A DNA stretch of 64,000 nucleotides from Saccharum officinarum (lineage: Eukaryota > Streptophyta > Magnoliopsida > Poales > Poaceae). The position numbers and the translations under genes are program-made. The stretch is from positions 13,310,214 through 13,374,213 of the forward strand of contig CM036188.1 in assembly GCA_020631735.1 (NCBI GenBank), given 5' to 3'. The notes under the pieces were generated by a model. It was not told the origin of the DNA. It searched no databases and saw nothing but the letters and a program-made list of their open reading frames with translations. This document shows positions 33,258-47,061 of the stretch, piece after piece (positions within the stretch are counted from its first letter, which is position 1; every line of letters begins with the position of its first letter).

Positions 33258-36200
33258 TGTCACACCCGGTTTTCTAAAGAACAAAACCAGGCTAATCATA
33301 TGTGTGTCCAGGAAGTCTACACATATGTCAGAATGAAAAAAAATATCAGAAACAATGTTATTATATAACGTATACATAGTTATATTAACACTTACATCAG
33401 AGTATCGCGGAACGGTCACTAATCTTTTCTTCAGGCTCCAACATCACAGGGACGGCTGACTGGGGGTTTCATATGCCAAGCACTTCTAAAAAGACTTCTG
33501 AAAATTCCACTACACTTTCATCCTTCTTCTAAGCAACACCTCACTACACACTGGAGTGTGAGGAAATAGCAAGAGTGAGTCCATGTCGAACTCAACAAAT
33601 ATAACACGGGGTTCATGAGGCTCAAAAAGGATAGACACTAGTTTACTGCATTTAGCTTTTAATTATCACAGTTTTATCATATGAGTAGCATCAGGTTTGC
33701 ATTAATCCCACAATAAACATATGATCAATGTAAAGATGAATAATGAATAGCAAAAACACATTTATAGTCATTAGTGATCATCAATTCTGTAAGGGTCCAA
33801 GGCCACTCGTGACCGTGAGCACGACTGTTATAACAGTTTTACACTCTGCAGAGGTTGTACACTTTCACTGTGAGTCGTGATTTACCCTTTCGCCCGAGGT
33901 GATCAGCCTCTTGACCCATTACCAAGGAAGGTCGGCAGGGTTCACTATGAAGTCTTTCAAAGGTTCGTCTAATAAGTTAGGGCCGCTAAGTTTTCAAAGT
34001 CAGTCTGTGTGATTCACCACGCAGGGATCCACAGTCTGCTCTACCCCATTTGCGCCACAAGGGTAACCTCTAACAAGCTAGAAAAGGTCCTTCTATATGA
34101 CTAAAGCCAGAGCCATTTTAGCCCTCACAGTTGTACTGTAAGTCCCGGATTTTCGCTTACAGATAAGTCCTTATGGAGAGTAACGAGTGCACCAAATAAC
34201 CCCATGCTCTAGTACCCTTTAACAGTAATAAAAGTCATCTTTTAATGTTTATTGCATATTCCATTAATCAAATTACATGATCATAGTTCATATTAAGCAC
34301 TAGCAATACTACTCAATGCAATATAATAGGTATCAAGGAATAAGATCAACACTAAGTCATCCTTAACAAGGAAACATATGCATAATGATATTATTTGCTT
34401 ATTGTGAATAGGACAACAAGGATAATCCCATGCTATACTTGCCTTAGAACTTGCTTTATACCCAAAGCAACTTGCTCTAAAAAACCTCAACTTAATCTTT
34501 CATTTGCAACTTCTGGCACTCAGCTTCTGGTCTTCATCTTCGGATCTTCGGTGCTCACAGATAGTCTTTCTTCTACTCGTAGCAACCAAGCACAGTAAAC
34601 AAACAACAAACACAACTAAGAACATGCATCAAACAAAAGAAACGCTTTAAAAGAGAACGCATTAAAGGACACGGTACGTTGCTACAGTCACGAAAACGCA
34701 AGAACGACGGATAACGGAGCTACCATTAAAGAGAACACGCGACTATCGAGACGATTACAACATAACTTAGAAGACCGACTATAAACTTAATACATTTTAG
34801 TTATTGAAATAAGGTGATAAACATTCTGAAGAAATATTCTAAAATTAGATTAATCAATTGAATTACAAAACTAGGTTTAACCCTGGTCATATTTTATTTA
34901 TAAGTATTACCGACTTTGCAGAGATAAAAGAACATGTGAGAACAATTATTCCAATTATATGAGATATGTGGTTGGGCTAACTAAATTATAATTTAAAGAT
35001 ATTTTAAGTTGCCATTAGCTAAGTTCATGCTTAGTTACAAAGGACTAACGTGACAAGATTATATATTATTTTTAATTATAAAACTAATAACAAGCATATT
35101 AATTAATATAATATTCAGCTATATATGGAAAAGCATATGACATGAAAAACATTAGTGCTACTGCACAGAGAACGTCAATGCAAATCTAACGCAACTTAAT
35201 TGAAGCAAAACAGATTCCAAACGAATAAATGCTCGAGGATTAAAGCCGTATAACTATAAAGAGCAGATACGTACTGTAATGTAAAATTATCTACGCAAGT
35301 CTATCATATATGCAACATAACGAGACTAAGCAAATTTTAATTTGAAATATATTATACATTAATCATATTAATCAATTTAATATTGAACTATATATATAGA
35401 AAATATGTGGCAACTGAACCAAAGCACTTATGTTTCAAGGTTGAACTAAGCATCCTATAATTCAAAAGAAACATTTAGTTTAATATCAATTAGATTAACA
35501 TTAATTTAGAACAGACTGCCCATGTTGCGTTTAATTAGAAACTCAATTGCACAAGCATAAATCAAATTAATATCTAACTTATAAATTTTAAGGACGTAAG
35601 ACATGTTAAACGTTGTTGCTAAAACATAACCTCGATCGGACTATTGCAAAACAACAAGAATGGATTTAAACCAGAATTTCTTTTAATTGGAAAGCTATTA
35701 AATAAATATATTAATCTAATTACTATTTAAATTAATAAATTCATAATCAAGTGACATGATAAACATCATTACTCATGTGTAGTTTACATCGGCACAATCA
35801 CGACTCAACACGCACAGCATCGCAACCCTAATTCGTTTTCTAATTAAAAAGCTATTAAATTATTAGTAATCATATTAGTATTTCAATCAATAAATTCGTA
35901 ACTATAAGACATGACAAACATTAGCACTACCGTGTAGAGCGCGACGACATGAATCTAACGCGACTTGAACGACTCGAATCGGACCTAAAATAATTAAACG
36001 GTGGGGATTAAACGAATAGTGGCAAAACTGTAAATAACTTCATCTTATACCTTGGGCTGCCTGGTGCCTGTACGGACGCAGGAGATGAAACGCTGCTGCT
36101 GCTGCTCGTACGTCGTAGGGAAAAGGGAGAGGCCTGGCCGGCCAGCCAGCTGGCGGCAGCTGCGGCGTGTGTCCGGACCGTAGGAGCACAGAGCCAGGGC

Positions 36201-37575
36201 AGGAGCCCGCTCGACTGGTGCAAGCCGGTGGCGCAGGGCACTCCTACACGGCAGTAGGCTCTGCACGGCAGTAGGCTGGCGTCGAACAGAAAGCATGCCT
36301 GTGAGTGGTGAAACTAACTAGATGGGAAACAGATAACAAAAGAGAGTCACGATGATTCACCTAAATGCGTGGGGAGAATGATGAATCGATTGCCAGCAGT
36401 AAAGATGACGAAGCTGCGATGCTTGTTTTGATCCAACCATGCACAGACCCAAAGGTCCGGCGGCAGCGTATTCAGATCACAGCCAACCAAAAGACAGGTT
36501 CAAAGGGGTGACAACTGATGACTGCCACCAGAGGACAACAGCAGCGTCGACGGCGTGTTCTTCCCTGCCTGTCTGTTCTTGATGATCTTGCAATAACGTA
36601 GGATGGAAGAGCGAGGGATGAGCAGGGTTGCGGCATGAACCTGCGGTTCCAACGGAAGAGAATGGAGGGCTTGCGGTGCTTTCAACTGTGAGATCGACGG
36701 CGGCAACGTGGAGCTCGGCAACAGGATGCAGACGATGGTGAAACGTCAGGCGAGCAGATCGAAGTCGTGGCCGCAGCTTAGGGTTTTGAAGTTTCGCGGC
36801 GCTGCGAGCTTGGTGCGAGGCGAGAAGAAGAGAGAAAATTCTATAATTTACTACACGAGAGATTTCCCAAACTAGGGGCTCCTCTACGGTAGTTTTGGTG
36901 TGCTTTTACCCAAGGGATATGTACGTATATATAGGGAGAAAAACTCTCCACCTCCATGTCAACTAGCGATATGGTGCTAATTGACGTTGCACCATCCACC
37001 TTTACTAATAGGCCTAATTAATTATTAAAGCCCATTAGTAAATAAAGACATGTGCCTTTGGGCATGAGGAAATCTGAGATATTTTATTATTTTCGGAATT
37101 AATTAATTTCATGGATAAAATAATTCTAGAAAAGTCCAGAATTGAATTTTAAGCCACGAAAAATACCCCGAAGGCTCCGAAAATTCAGGGAAAATTCTCA
37201 GAGATATTTTAGAATGAGACGAACCCAAATAAAGTATTTGGAGCTCATGAAAAGATTGATGAAGAGATCAATGAAAAAGATTAAGCTCACGGAAATTGAA
37301 ATTTTAAATCCAGAAAATACCAAAAAGTTTTCCGGTGAGAAGCAAACGTCGTCCTATGGTATTTTGAATATAATAACACTCACCAACACCAAAGACAAGC
37401 ATCAAACAAACACCACATTATCAAATTAATATGAAAAAGTTTAAAACCAAAATTTTCTATATTTAAATTAGCGACAACTTAACTTATCTAATAAATTTAT
37501 TTAGATATTGAAATCATTTATTTTATTTAGTGTTTTTCATGCACAACCCAAAATAGGAAATTTTGGGGTGTGACA
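33258..37575 (-). repeat. 3' LTR (left), about 4.3 kb
   Basis: It is bounded by TGTCACACCC and GGGTGTGACA, perfect inverted termini. It is AT-rich with no credible gene; short ORFs near 36,008-36,721 fall in a GC-richer stretch near the LTR's own transcription region. Its first 516 bp match the right LTR with three substitutions. Confidence 0.85.
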
Positions 37576-38917
37576 ATTCTACCCCACTTAACAGGAATCT
37601 CGTCCCGAGATTCGAAGGGTCTTGGGAGAGAGATAAAGCAGACCAATAAGATTGTTTTGAAACTTTTGACAAGTTCTGATATAAGCGTCAAGGATTATCA
37701 ATGGTTGACAAGAGAACATTGGATTGATCATTAAGATTGATTCGAGCTAATGACCGAGGGTCAAAGGATTGAAGGTCAGCATAGGTGGAAAGGAAGATCA
37801 AAGAAGGTTGAAAAGATAGATCAAAGTTGATCACCGAGTCTTCACTTTATAAGGTGTAAAAACAAGGGTGGAGATTAGCAAGAGATATCATAAGAGATAA
37901 AGATACATCTTAAGGTACTCAAAACTCCTAGATTCAAGATTTATGAGATATCACGAAAAAGTAACAGACTAGCATTGGTTGAAGAAAGGAAAAGACTAGT
38001 CTTCCGTTTTACCATTCAGGGAGACAGTGAGAAGGATAAATTGATCTTCAAGTCTTTGTAGGTCCTTGAATCGGGATTTATAAGATGTAAGGACAAGGGT
38101 CAAAAGTTGTCAAATGTTGATAAGAAAAAGTAAAGATCGATGGCAAGAAGGTGAGACTAGTTAAGAGGCAAGGAGTAGTAAAACATGATATTATGATAGC
38201 GATTGGTCTTTGGGTCTTCCTGTCTCATGACTTGAGATTGGTGATGGTGGCGAACGCTACCCCACTTAACAAAGATCTTGTTACACCTGGCAATGTCGTT
38301 AAAGGCAACACTTTCTCCAAGGCTTACTACTATTGATGAGTCATTCATGTGTTGATCCTCCATTGGGTTAAGATAAAGGAGAAAACATAGAAACCAAGAG
38401 TAAGCAAGGATGATATAGGGAAAAGACAATAAGAATTAGAATTAATCGAATGTTAGGTAGGTCAAGAGAGGATACTACCCCACTTTAACATAGATTGAGT
38501 TAATTCTCAAGATGAAACCTTTCGGGCCACCTTCAAAGCACGAGAACAAGGACAACACACAGGCATCACATCCAACAAGACAAGCACACATCACATCATC
38601 GATACTACACGTGCTTTTTCAACAATGGTGGTCATCCTAAATGGTAGATTATAGATGATGAAAAGCCATCGAACTTTAGAACAAGATAAGATCAGAAACC
38701 TTTTGGTAAAAACAACACAAATCAAAAACCAAGAGAGTAAGAAATAATAGCTCAAAGGAAGCTATCAAGGAAGGGATACAACAAGACAAGAAACAGGAAA
38801 TAGTCAAAATCAATGAGTCAAGGGATGAGAAAATAGTTTTATAGTAAAATAAGTTTTAGAATACGTCTAGAGCTATTTGGCATACGTCCTACAGTCAACA
38901 CCGCTCTGATACCACTC
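37576..38917 (-). other. Non-coding internal domain of the LARD-like element
   Basis: Next to the left LTR the minus strand has a purine run (AAGTGGGGTAGAA) fitting a polypurine tract. At the other end lies the primer-binding site (38,903-38,914). 'TACCCCACTTAACA' variants recur at about 37,590, 38,260 and 38,475. No protein domain is visible. Confidence 0.7.
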
Positions 38918-39433
38918 TGTCACACCCGGTTTTCTAAAGAACAAAACCAGGCTAATCGTATGTGTGCCCAGGAAGTCTACACATATGTCAGAATGAAAAA
39001 AAATATCAGAAACAATGTTATTATATAACGTATACATAGTTATATTAACACTTACATCAGAGTATCGCGGAACGGTCACTAATCTTTTCTTCAGGCTCCA
39101 ACATCACAGGGACGGCTGACTGGGGGTTTCATATGCCAAGCACTTCTAAAAAGACTTCTGAAAATTCCACTACACTTTCATCCTTCTTCTAAGCAACACC
39201 TCACTACACACTGGAGTGTGAGGAAATAGCAAGAGTGAGTCCATGTCGAACTCAACAAATATAACACGGGGTTCATGAGGCTCAAAAAGGATAGACACTG
39301 GTTTACTGCATTTAGCTTTTAATTATCACAGTTTTATCATATGAGTAGCATCAGGTTTGCATTAATCCCACAATAAACATATGATCAATGTAAAGATGAA
39401 TAATGAATAGCAAAAACACATTTATAGTCATTA
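38918..39433 (-). repeat. 5' LTR (right), truncated to 516 bp
   Basis: It matches 33,258-33,773 with three single-base differences seen by eye (near 38,958, 38,967 and 39,299). The match ends at 'TTTATAGTCATTA', after which about 26 bp of the LTR is repeated and unrelated sequence begins near 39,460. Confidence 0.85.
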
Positions 39434-39459
39434 ATGAATAGCAAAAACACATTTATAGT

Positions 39460-40860
<1,401 letters not shown>

Positions 40861-40864
40861 AAGT

Positions 40865-41145
40865 CTACTAGCGATCCTCAAACTTGTTCAGCTGTGTCAT
40901 CCCGGTCCTAAATTGACCGTTTAGGTCCTCAAACTTGTTCATATATGTCATCATGGTCCCTAAACGGGTGATTTGCAAGTTTAGGGACCTACAGCTGAAC
41001 AAATTTGAAGATCTAAACGAGCGATTTGAGAATTTAAGGACCGAAATGACACAGATGAACAAGTTTGAGGACTTGAACAGTCGATTTATAAGTTTAAAGA
41101 CTAGATAACACAACCGAATAAGTTCGAGGACCGACAGCGCACTTT
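40865..41145. mobile_element. Inverted-repeat (foldback) element
   Basis: The left arm 'CCTCAAACTTGTTCAGCTGTG' is complementary to the right arm 'AACAAGTTTGAGG' and to a second, more diverged right copy 'GAATAAGTTCGAGG'. Direct copies of the same motif lie between. It looks like a short foldback or MITE-type element. The target duplication is unclear. Confidence 0.55.
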
Positions 41146-41382
41146 ACTCTATATCTTATTAAGCACCAAAGTTACAGCAAAGTTAGCTAGCAGCTAACAA
41201 CCACGCACACAGACAGAAAAGGGGAAGAAAACTAACTAATAACGAAAACTACTGTTGCAAAGCAACAAGAATCCTATATGGCTACAAGAGAGTAGAAGGC
41301 ACGGTTTATAAAGATTTTAACCAATTCATGATACTATTGTGAAGAGTAGGCTTGATTCGTTCAAGTAAGTGTAACTTATTAA

Positions 41383-41694
41383 GGGCATGTTTGGTTTCTC
41401 CCTCCAAAACTTTAGTCATCTAAATCAGGGACTAAACTTTAGTCACTGGGTGTTTAGTTTGAATGACTAAAAGAGACTAAACAAAGCCGTTTAGTCCCTT
41501 TTAGTCATGGTGTTTGGCTCCAAAGTGACTAAAAGGTGAGGTTTAGTCCCTTTTAGTCCCTTCTAGCAACAATTTGGTGACTAGTTGGCTAAAGCCCATT
41601 TAGTCCTATTTAGTCATAGTGTTTGGGTGAAAAGTGACTAAATGAGACTAGATTTAGCTGACTAAACGTTAGGAGGGGCTAACCAAACAAACCC
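41383..41694. mobile_element. Tourist/PIF-Harbinger-type MITE
   Basis: A 312-bp element between TAA trinucleotides (41,380-41,382 and 41,695-41,697). The termini GGGCATGTTTGGTT and (inverted) GGGTTTGTTTGGTT match at 12 of 14. Internal 'TTTAGTCCCTTTTAGTC' motifs recur. Confidence 0.85.
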
Positions 41695-42102
41695 TAAGCC
41701 CTAAAGGTTGCTTTCCAATCATAGTCATTAGGCACTTTCCTTGCTGCTTCCAAATACACCAAGCTACTATTATGAACGCTTCCATGGACAAAGGTCGTTT
41801 GGGAAAAGAAGTGTTTGCTTGAAACATCTCAAGGAAGCCTAACTCAAGATTCCACTGAATTCCAAGAAAAAACCAATATATAGGTGACATTGGAAGAAAC
41901 CAATAGGCTACATTGGAAGAAAAGATGACACAATAGTTTCTTGCAGACCATCCAAACATATGACACAGTCATAACCTTCCTCCATAAAACAATTCTTCCT
42001 TCTCAAAATTTTACGTGTGTTCAGTTTATCATTGAAGAACAACAAACCTAAGCTGAATATATCATTCTGAAAATCCTGGAATTCATTCCTTAGAATAGGC
42101 AA
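41695..42102 (-). mobile_element. LINE C-terminal fragment (zf-RVT-like)
   Basis: The minus-strand frames read LNTRKILRRKNCFMEEGYDCVICLDGLQETI, then a second frame with SSNVAYWFLPMSP and IIVAWCIWKQQGK. The order and Cys spacing resemble the reverse-transcriptase zinc-binding region that ends plant LINE ORF2. It is frame-broken and short. Confidence 0.6.
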
Positions 42103-42329
42103 AAAAGCGGATACAACATTCCTTAGATTTGAATAAAACCATGAACTCCTTTAGTTTAGAGATCACAATAATGGTTCAAACGCTTGCATACATGCATATA
42201 TATACCATCTTTTAGTGAGTATATAGATACGAATTTAAACACACATCCACACTCTTATTAAAGAGAGAAAAAACACAGATCCACACATCAAAGCGTTCAA
42301 CACATAGGTAAGGCTGAGGAAAGTAACTT

Positions 42330-42629
42330 TTAGGGGTAGAGCTCGATAATTGATCTAACACCTAAAACTGGTATAATCTTGTAGTCACTGAAGCCAGCTT
42401 CAAAGATGATATTCCTCCACTCTTGCTCATCTCTCTCAGTGCCATTGACAATCATAAAGAAGAGATCAGACATCACCTGTGTCTCTCTATTCTTAAGATT
42501 TGGAGGCCCTGCACCAACCACGGTATCTACTATGATCACCTTGCCGCATGCATCTCGTGGTGGTATAGCTTTCTTGCAGTTCCTTAATATCGTGACGCAC
42601 TCAGAGTCGCCCCAATCGTGCATAATCCA
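42330..42629 (-). CDS. ZRP4-type O-methyltransferase, exon 2 (copy 2)
   Basis: This exon encodes the C-terminal 99 residues after an AG acceptor at 42,630-42,631. It starts WIMHDWGDSECVTILRNCKK, whose His is the catalytic base in this family. It continues with KVIIVDTVVGAGPP, the RETQVMSDL and GTERDEQEW segments that hold the acidic active-site residues, and ends RSIIELYP, a typical family C-terminus. It is uninterrupted, unlike copy 1, which lacks one base near the AIPPRD codons. It joins exon 1 to give a 359-residue protein, normal for the family. The 3' half resembles alkylresorcinol and phenolic O-methyltransferases of sorghum; substrate assignment is inference. Confidence 0.92.
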   Translation of the reverse strand, partial: WIMHDWGDSECVTILRNCKKAIPPRDACGKVIIVDTVVGAGPPNLKNRETQVMSDLFFMIVNGTERDEQEWRNIIFEAGFSDYKIIPVLGVRSIIELYP

Positions 42630-42714
42630 CTGAAATAAGAAATCAAGAGGCAGTGTCATTCCTGGTTAGTTGTTCGTTAACATTAAATCAGAGATAGTAG
42701 ACTACTAGTACCTA

Positions 42715-43354
42715 CTCCCTTCATTCCAAATTATAAGTCATTCCAACTTTCTCGGAGAGTCAAAAAGAATATCAAGTTTAACCAAATTCATATAATAAAA
42801 TAATAATATTTATAATATCAAATAAGTATCATTGGATTGTTCATTAATTATATATTCATAGTATACTTATTCACTTCTTCTATATTTCAGGTGCCTAAAT
42901 TTTAAATTGCTTTCAGGCATCACTCTTATACTTCAACTAGTACAAGTAAATTTTTTGCTTTTGTTATTTGTTATTTATTTTTGTGTCATAACACATTAAA
43001 TTTTTGTCCTTGTCTTCATATAGAAATAATTGTAAATTGTTAATTATCTTTGTGCCAACACAAATTAGATTTTGTCGGATTTATAGTTTTGTCTAACAAT
43101 TTTTTTATTCTTGGTACCCAAAAATTGCAGATTGTGCCTATGGAAATTGCAGTTAACAGAATTTGCAATTTTAATATAAAATATATGCAATAACTATCGC
43201 CTGAAAGGAAACTAATATTCAGACACCTGAATATTAGCAAATCCCATACTTATTTGATGTCATAAATATTTGTAATTTTCTCTATAATTTTTGTTAGACT
43301 TGATATGCTTTGACTTTCCAAAAAAATTAAAATGACTTACAATTTAGAACGGAG
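42715..43354. mobile_element. Stowaway-like MITE, interrupted
   Basis: The same intronic MITE as at 3,401-3,651, here split by a 374-bp element at 42,872-43,245. Confidence 0.75.
42872..43245. mobile_element. MULE-type MITE with 9-bp target duplication
   Basis: It is flanked by exact ATACTTATT duplications (42,863-42,871 and 43,246-43,254). The terminal inverted repeats are about 45 bp and imperfect, sharing 'TTCAGGTG' and 'CTTTCAGGC' at matching offsets. Nine-base duplications point to Mutator-like elements. The site is empty in copy 1. Confidence 0.8.
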
Positions 43355-44321
43355 TACCTCCCATACTTCCTAAATACGTTCCTATGGAGTATGAACAGTT
43401 AGTACAGTTTGTAGAAGTCATGTCACTTAAGGTTGAAAACTACTTGAACATACTTTTTCCATAAACAGTGCTGAAAGTCACATCTCATAAACCTTTCATA
43501 TTTATTTAGTAGCAAATATGTCCGTGCGTTACAACGGGAGAAAAAACTATCAAACATTCATGGGGAACAATGATAGAAATTGTACATATTATTTTTGTTT
43601 TGCCATTTGCAAAATTTAAAAGTTATAATTTATTTTGTGATAACCATGACATCAAAATAAGTTAATATTGGCAAAAATATGATAGTGTATTATTAAGCCT
43701 GAATTAAAATACAATCTCGATAGAATTTTTACTTCTATTGCAAAGCCCATAAATATTTAGACATAAATAAATTTTAATTTTAATTTTCATTCTATCCATG
43801 TGTTGCTATATTTCAAGTAAACAAATAGCCAGTTACATGTGTCGTTATTGGCGGCTATAGCTATTTTGAGTGGTATGTCGCTATTTGTTTACTTGTTTAG
43901 TTTAGTTGTTTTAGCGTGCTATAAATTGCTATAGCCGACTCTTAACCTCAAGATATCCTTGCCGCTAAATATCAATAGCTCGCTATTTATTACATTGCTA
44001 TCGATTCCCATGGCCTTTGAGGACCCATAAAAATCTACAATTTTGATCTTTGATTAAACAAGGGGTTAGTTGCCAACATGTTAAAGATTGGTGTCGATTG
44101 GTGATTATGACCGGAAACCTCTCTTGATTTTTCGTATGCTAGCCCTCGTCGATGATTGAAGAGATACATTTATTTAGTATGGATTAGATAATAAGATACT
44201 CAAGTTTTCTATCCATGTTTTAATTAGTTAAACCATCGACTAATTCAGATTTTAATTAAAATATGTTTCTAATCAAATTATCTTACTAGTACTAATTAGA
44301 GGCTCCAACGGAGCCTCCACG

Positions 44322-45045
44322 TTTTTTTGCGACGAAAGAAGAATTATATTATATGATAGCTGGTACATCAACACATTACAAAGCACTCTGGACTACAAAA
44401 TAGTACCCACGCTGTGAATAGCACAACTCAAAACCTAACCTATGAGATGCTTTGCAGTATGGATGACCACACAGGCAAACACTCAGTAAATGGCCTGAGA
44501 ACAAATGCCCAACGAACGACGACCAACATTCCTGTAGGCAGAATTGAGAAACTTCTTCTTTCTGGTGTCTTCCTTCTTCTTTCTACCACCGAAGAGTGAG
44601 GAAGACTAATCTAAAAATTATTCTCCCTAGTACTTTATCGTGGCCATATCTAACCACAACAAAACAATTTGAGAAAATTATTCCATGGCGGCGACATTAT
44701 CCGCCTTGATGCCGCCGTCCGGAAACAAAAGTCTCCATGTCGTCATGTCGATGAAGATGCTAACTCTGATGTTATCGCCTTCATCTTTAATGGAGCCGCC
44801 ATGGAGAAGACAATTCCGCCCTTCCCCTTCACCGTCGCCGGAGAGGAGAAGGAGGAGATAAAACTCCAATACCAAGAAATTTGACATGGAGAGACACTAA
44901 CCCTAATGACTCGATCTAGTAGGGAAAACTTATTAAAAATAATGGATCCCCACTGCCTTCAATCTCCGACGAGATGCCGGAGGAGAAGGGAGGGGGACCA
45001 GCAGTGGTGGACGGCGGGGGCGGCGCTAGGGCAGGAGTCGACTGG
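44322..45045 (-). mobile_element. Retroposon, second copy (reverse orientation)
   Basis: It is the reverse complement of the retroposon at 9,407-10,156. It begins (on plus) with a short poly(T) and shares, for example, the 'GTGGGTACTATTTTG' and 'TTTCCGGACGGCGGCATCAA' blocks. Target duplications were not identified. Confidence 0.75.
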
Positions 45046-46242
45046 GCGTTATCGGATTTGCACTAGACCGTAATCCGATTCCGTCGTAAGCCAGTGGCGA
45101 AGCAACGTTCAACTGTCGGGGTCCGACGACACCGACAAATTTGCCATAACCCTTATAGCGATTGATTTTTTGCCGGCTATGATCCCACCAAAATTTTGGC
45201 GAGACCCAATGGCCCAGTGGCAGCAGCTGTCTGCAGTCCGGCTCAGCCCAGCAGCAGTTCGCAGTCCATGTGTTTAGCCCATCCGATCCAATGATCCATC
45301 AAGGCCACGTACATTAATTGGAGAAGGCCAAACGTTGCCTTGCCGCTTGGTTCCAATCTAGCATCAACCGTCAGGTGCGCACCCTTTCAGTTCGTATCTA
45401 AAGCATCGCAAAACTCGTGCGGCCGCTGTCGCCCCTAGCGCCGGCCGGCCCGCCGATTGTTATCTGATCTCAAGTTCTCTGGCTGTCCTACATCCCTTGA
45501 TATCTAGTCATCTAAAAAAGACAAGGTACTCCTCAAATACCCAATTATGTAGTTTGCAATTAACGATCAAGTTCAAGTCTGTATTTTGAGTTCTTAGGGT
45601 TTTTTTCCTCGGCTATACAAACAATCTGAACCTAGATTCTCAGAAAGCAGTGGTCAAGAATGTTCTCTTTTATTCCAGCAAGATGCCAGGTATCTATCTA
45701 GTTTTAACAATGTACGCATACATGCTATTTGCTTTAGTTTTTTATTATGTAACTAATTTAGTAATTTGATAGTCAATCAGAGCACTTTGAAAGGATTTCT
45801 TAAAAGGAAAGAGCCCCCTGCCGGTGATAATGAGAGATGGATTTATGAATGATTATATCATATGCTTCATGGAACTGGAATTTCTATCCACAATTCTAAT
45901 CGAAGATGTGATAGTTCGCTTTCATAAGATGGAGTATCGTAGTCGTAGAGGGAAACTGTAAGAGGTAACTACTCTTGCAAGACCTTGTTTTGTTACAATA
46001 TGCATTGTTATATTATGAACTTGATATTATGCACTCTTAAAAAAATAACTTGATATTATGCATGGTATTATATTATCGGACCCTAAAAATTAGCACTCAT
46101 TAGTGTGAGTACCGACCCCTGGCTGCCATTTTTTTCTGGTTTCGCCGCTGCCGTAAGCACTAAAAAAAGATAAAATGCTAGAAATTCTTACATTAATCAG
46201 AAACATCTGGCCATTAATCCAAAGACTCAAACTATCCTGACC

Positions 46243-46672
46243 ATTAGATCTGTTTTGTTTTTTAAAAGTTATCCACCTCCGCAATTATATAGTAGATAAC
46301 AAACAAATTTTTTTCTTAAAGATAAAAACGTATGGCAAAAAGACCTGGACTCACGTTTACACACCTTTAACGTATAGAAAAAAAATATTCAACAAAAAAC
46401 GTGTGGAAAAAAAATCCTGTACTCACGTTCTATCCTTAACCATGAGATCTGTTTTGTTTTTTCTAAGTTATTGACCCCGGTAACAAACAAATTTTTTTCT
46501 TAAAGATAAAAACGTATGGCAAAAAGACCTGGACTCACGTTTACACACCTTTAACGTATAGAAAAAAATATTCAACAAAAAACGTGTGGAAAAAAAATCC
46601 TGTACTCACGTTCTATCCTTAACCATGAGATCTGTTTTGTTTTTTCTAAGTTATTGACCCCCGCAATTATAT
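46243..46672. repeat. Tandem repeat, unit about 184 bp
   Basis: 'AACAAACAAATTTTTTTCTTAAAG' recurs at 46,298 and 46,482, with the following sequence near-identical through 'CTGTACTCACGTTCTATCC'. Partial units flank it on both sides ('AGATCTGTTTTGTTTTTT'). Confidence 0.9.
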
Positions 46673-47061
46673 AAAACAGACTAAAATCGATTTACGGTAG
46701 AAAAAACAACTTCAACGTATGGAAAAAATTTCTTGAAGAAAAAGACGTACGGAAAAAATCTAAACTAATATTTGATCAATTAACTATTAACATGGATTCA
46801 GCCCAGGTAAAAAAGAGAAAAGAAGTCCACCAGGATATGGATCTGAATATTTTGCATCAGGAACCCTGATCTATTTCAAAAACTATTAAGACGCTCCCAC
46901 CTTTTATTTCTCTCTAGCATCTTTATATCTAGAACCCAGTATTCCTTTCTATTCTCTTTCCCACTCCTAATTTCGGATATGGGTGAGCATCCCGTGATCC
47001 GAGTCGGTGATTGGACAGGGCTGGATGAAAAAAAGCCAGAAACTTTACCTCTTTAGTATTA

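Larger units (their letters stand above)
33258..39433 (-). mobile_element. Non-autonomous gypsy-type element with giant LTRs (LARD-like)
   Basis: Left LTR 33,258-37,575, internal region 37,576-38,917, right LTR truncated at about 39,433. Minus-strand orientation follows from GCTCTGATACCA at 38,903-38,914, the complement of the initiator-tRNA primer-binding site TGGTATCAGAGC. The internal region of about 1.34 kb encodes no gag or pol. Large LTRs with a non-coding interior match the LARD class; deletion from an autonomous element is the alternative. Confidence 0.85.

Noticed and set aside
36008..36721. Minus-strand ORFs of 73-83 aa
   Set aside because: They lie within the 4.3-kb LTR, have no domain and are explained by a GC-richer patch of the LTR.
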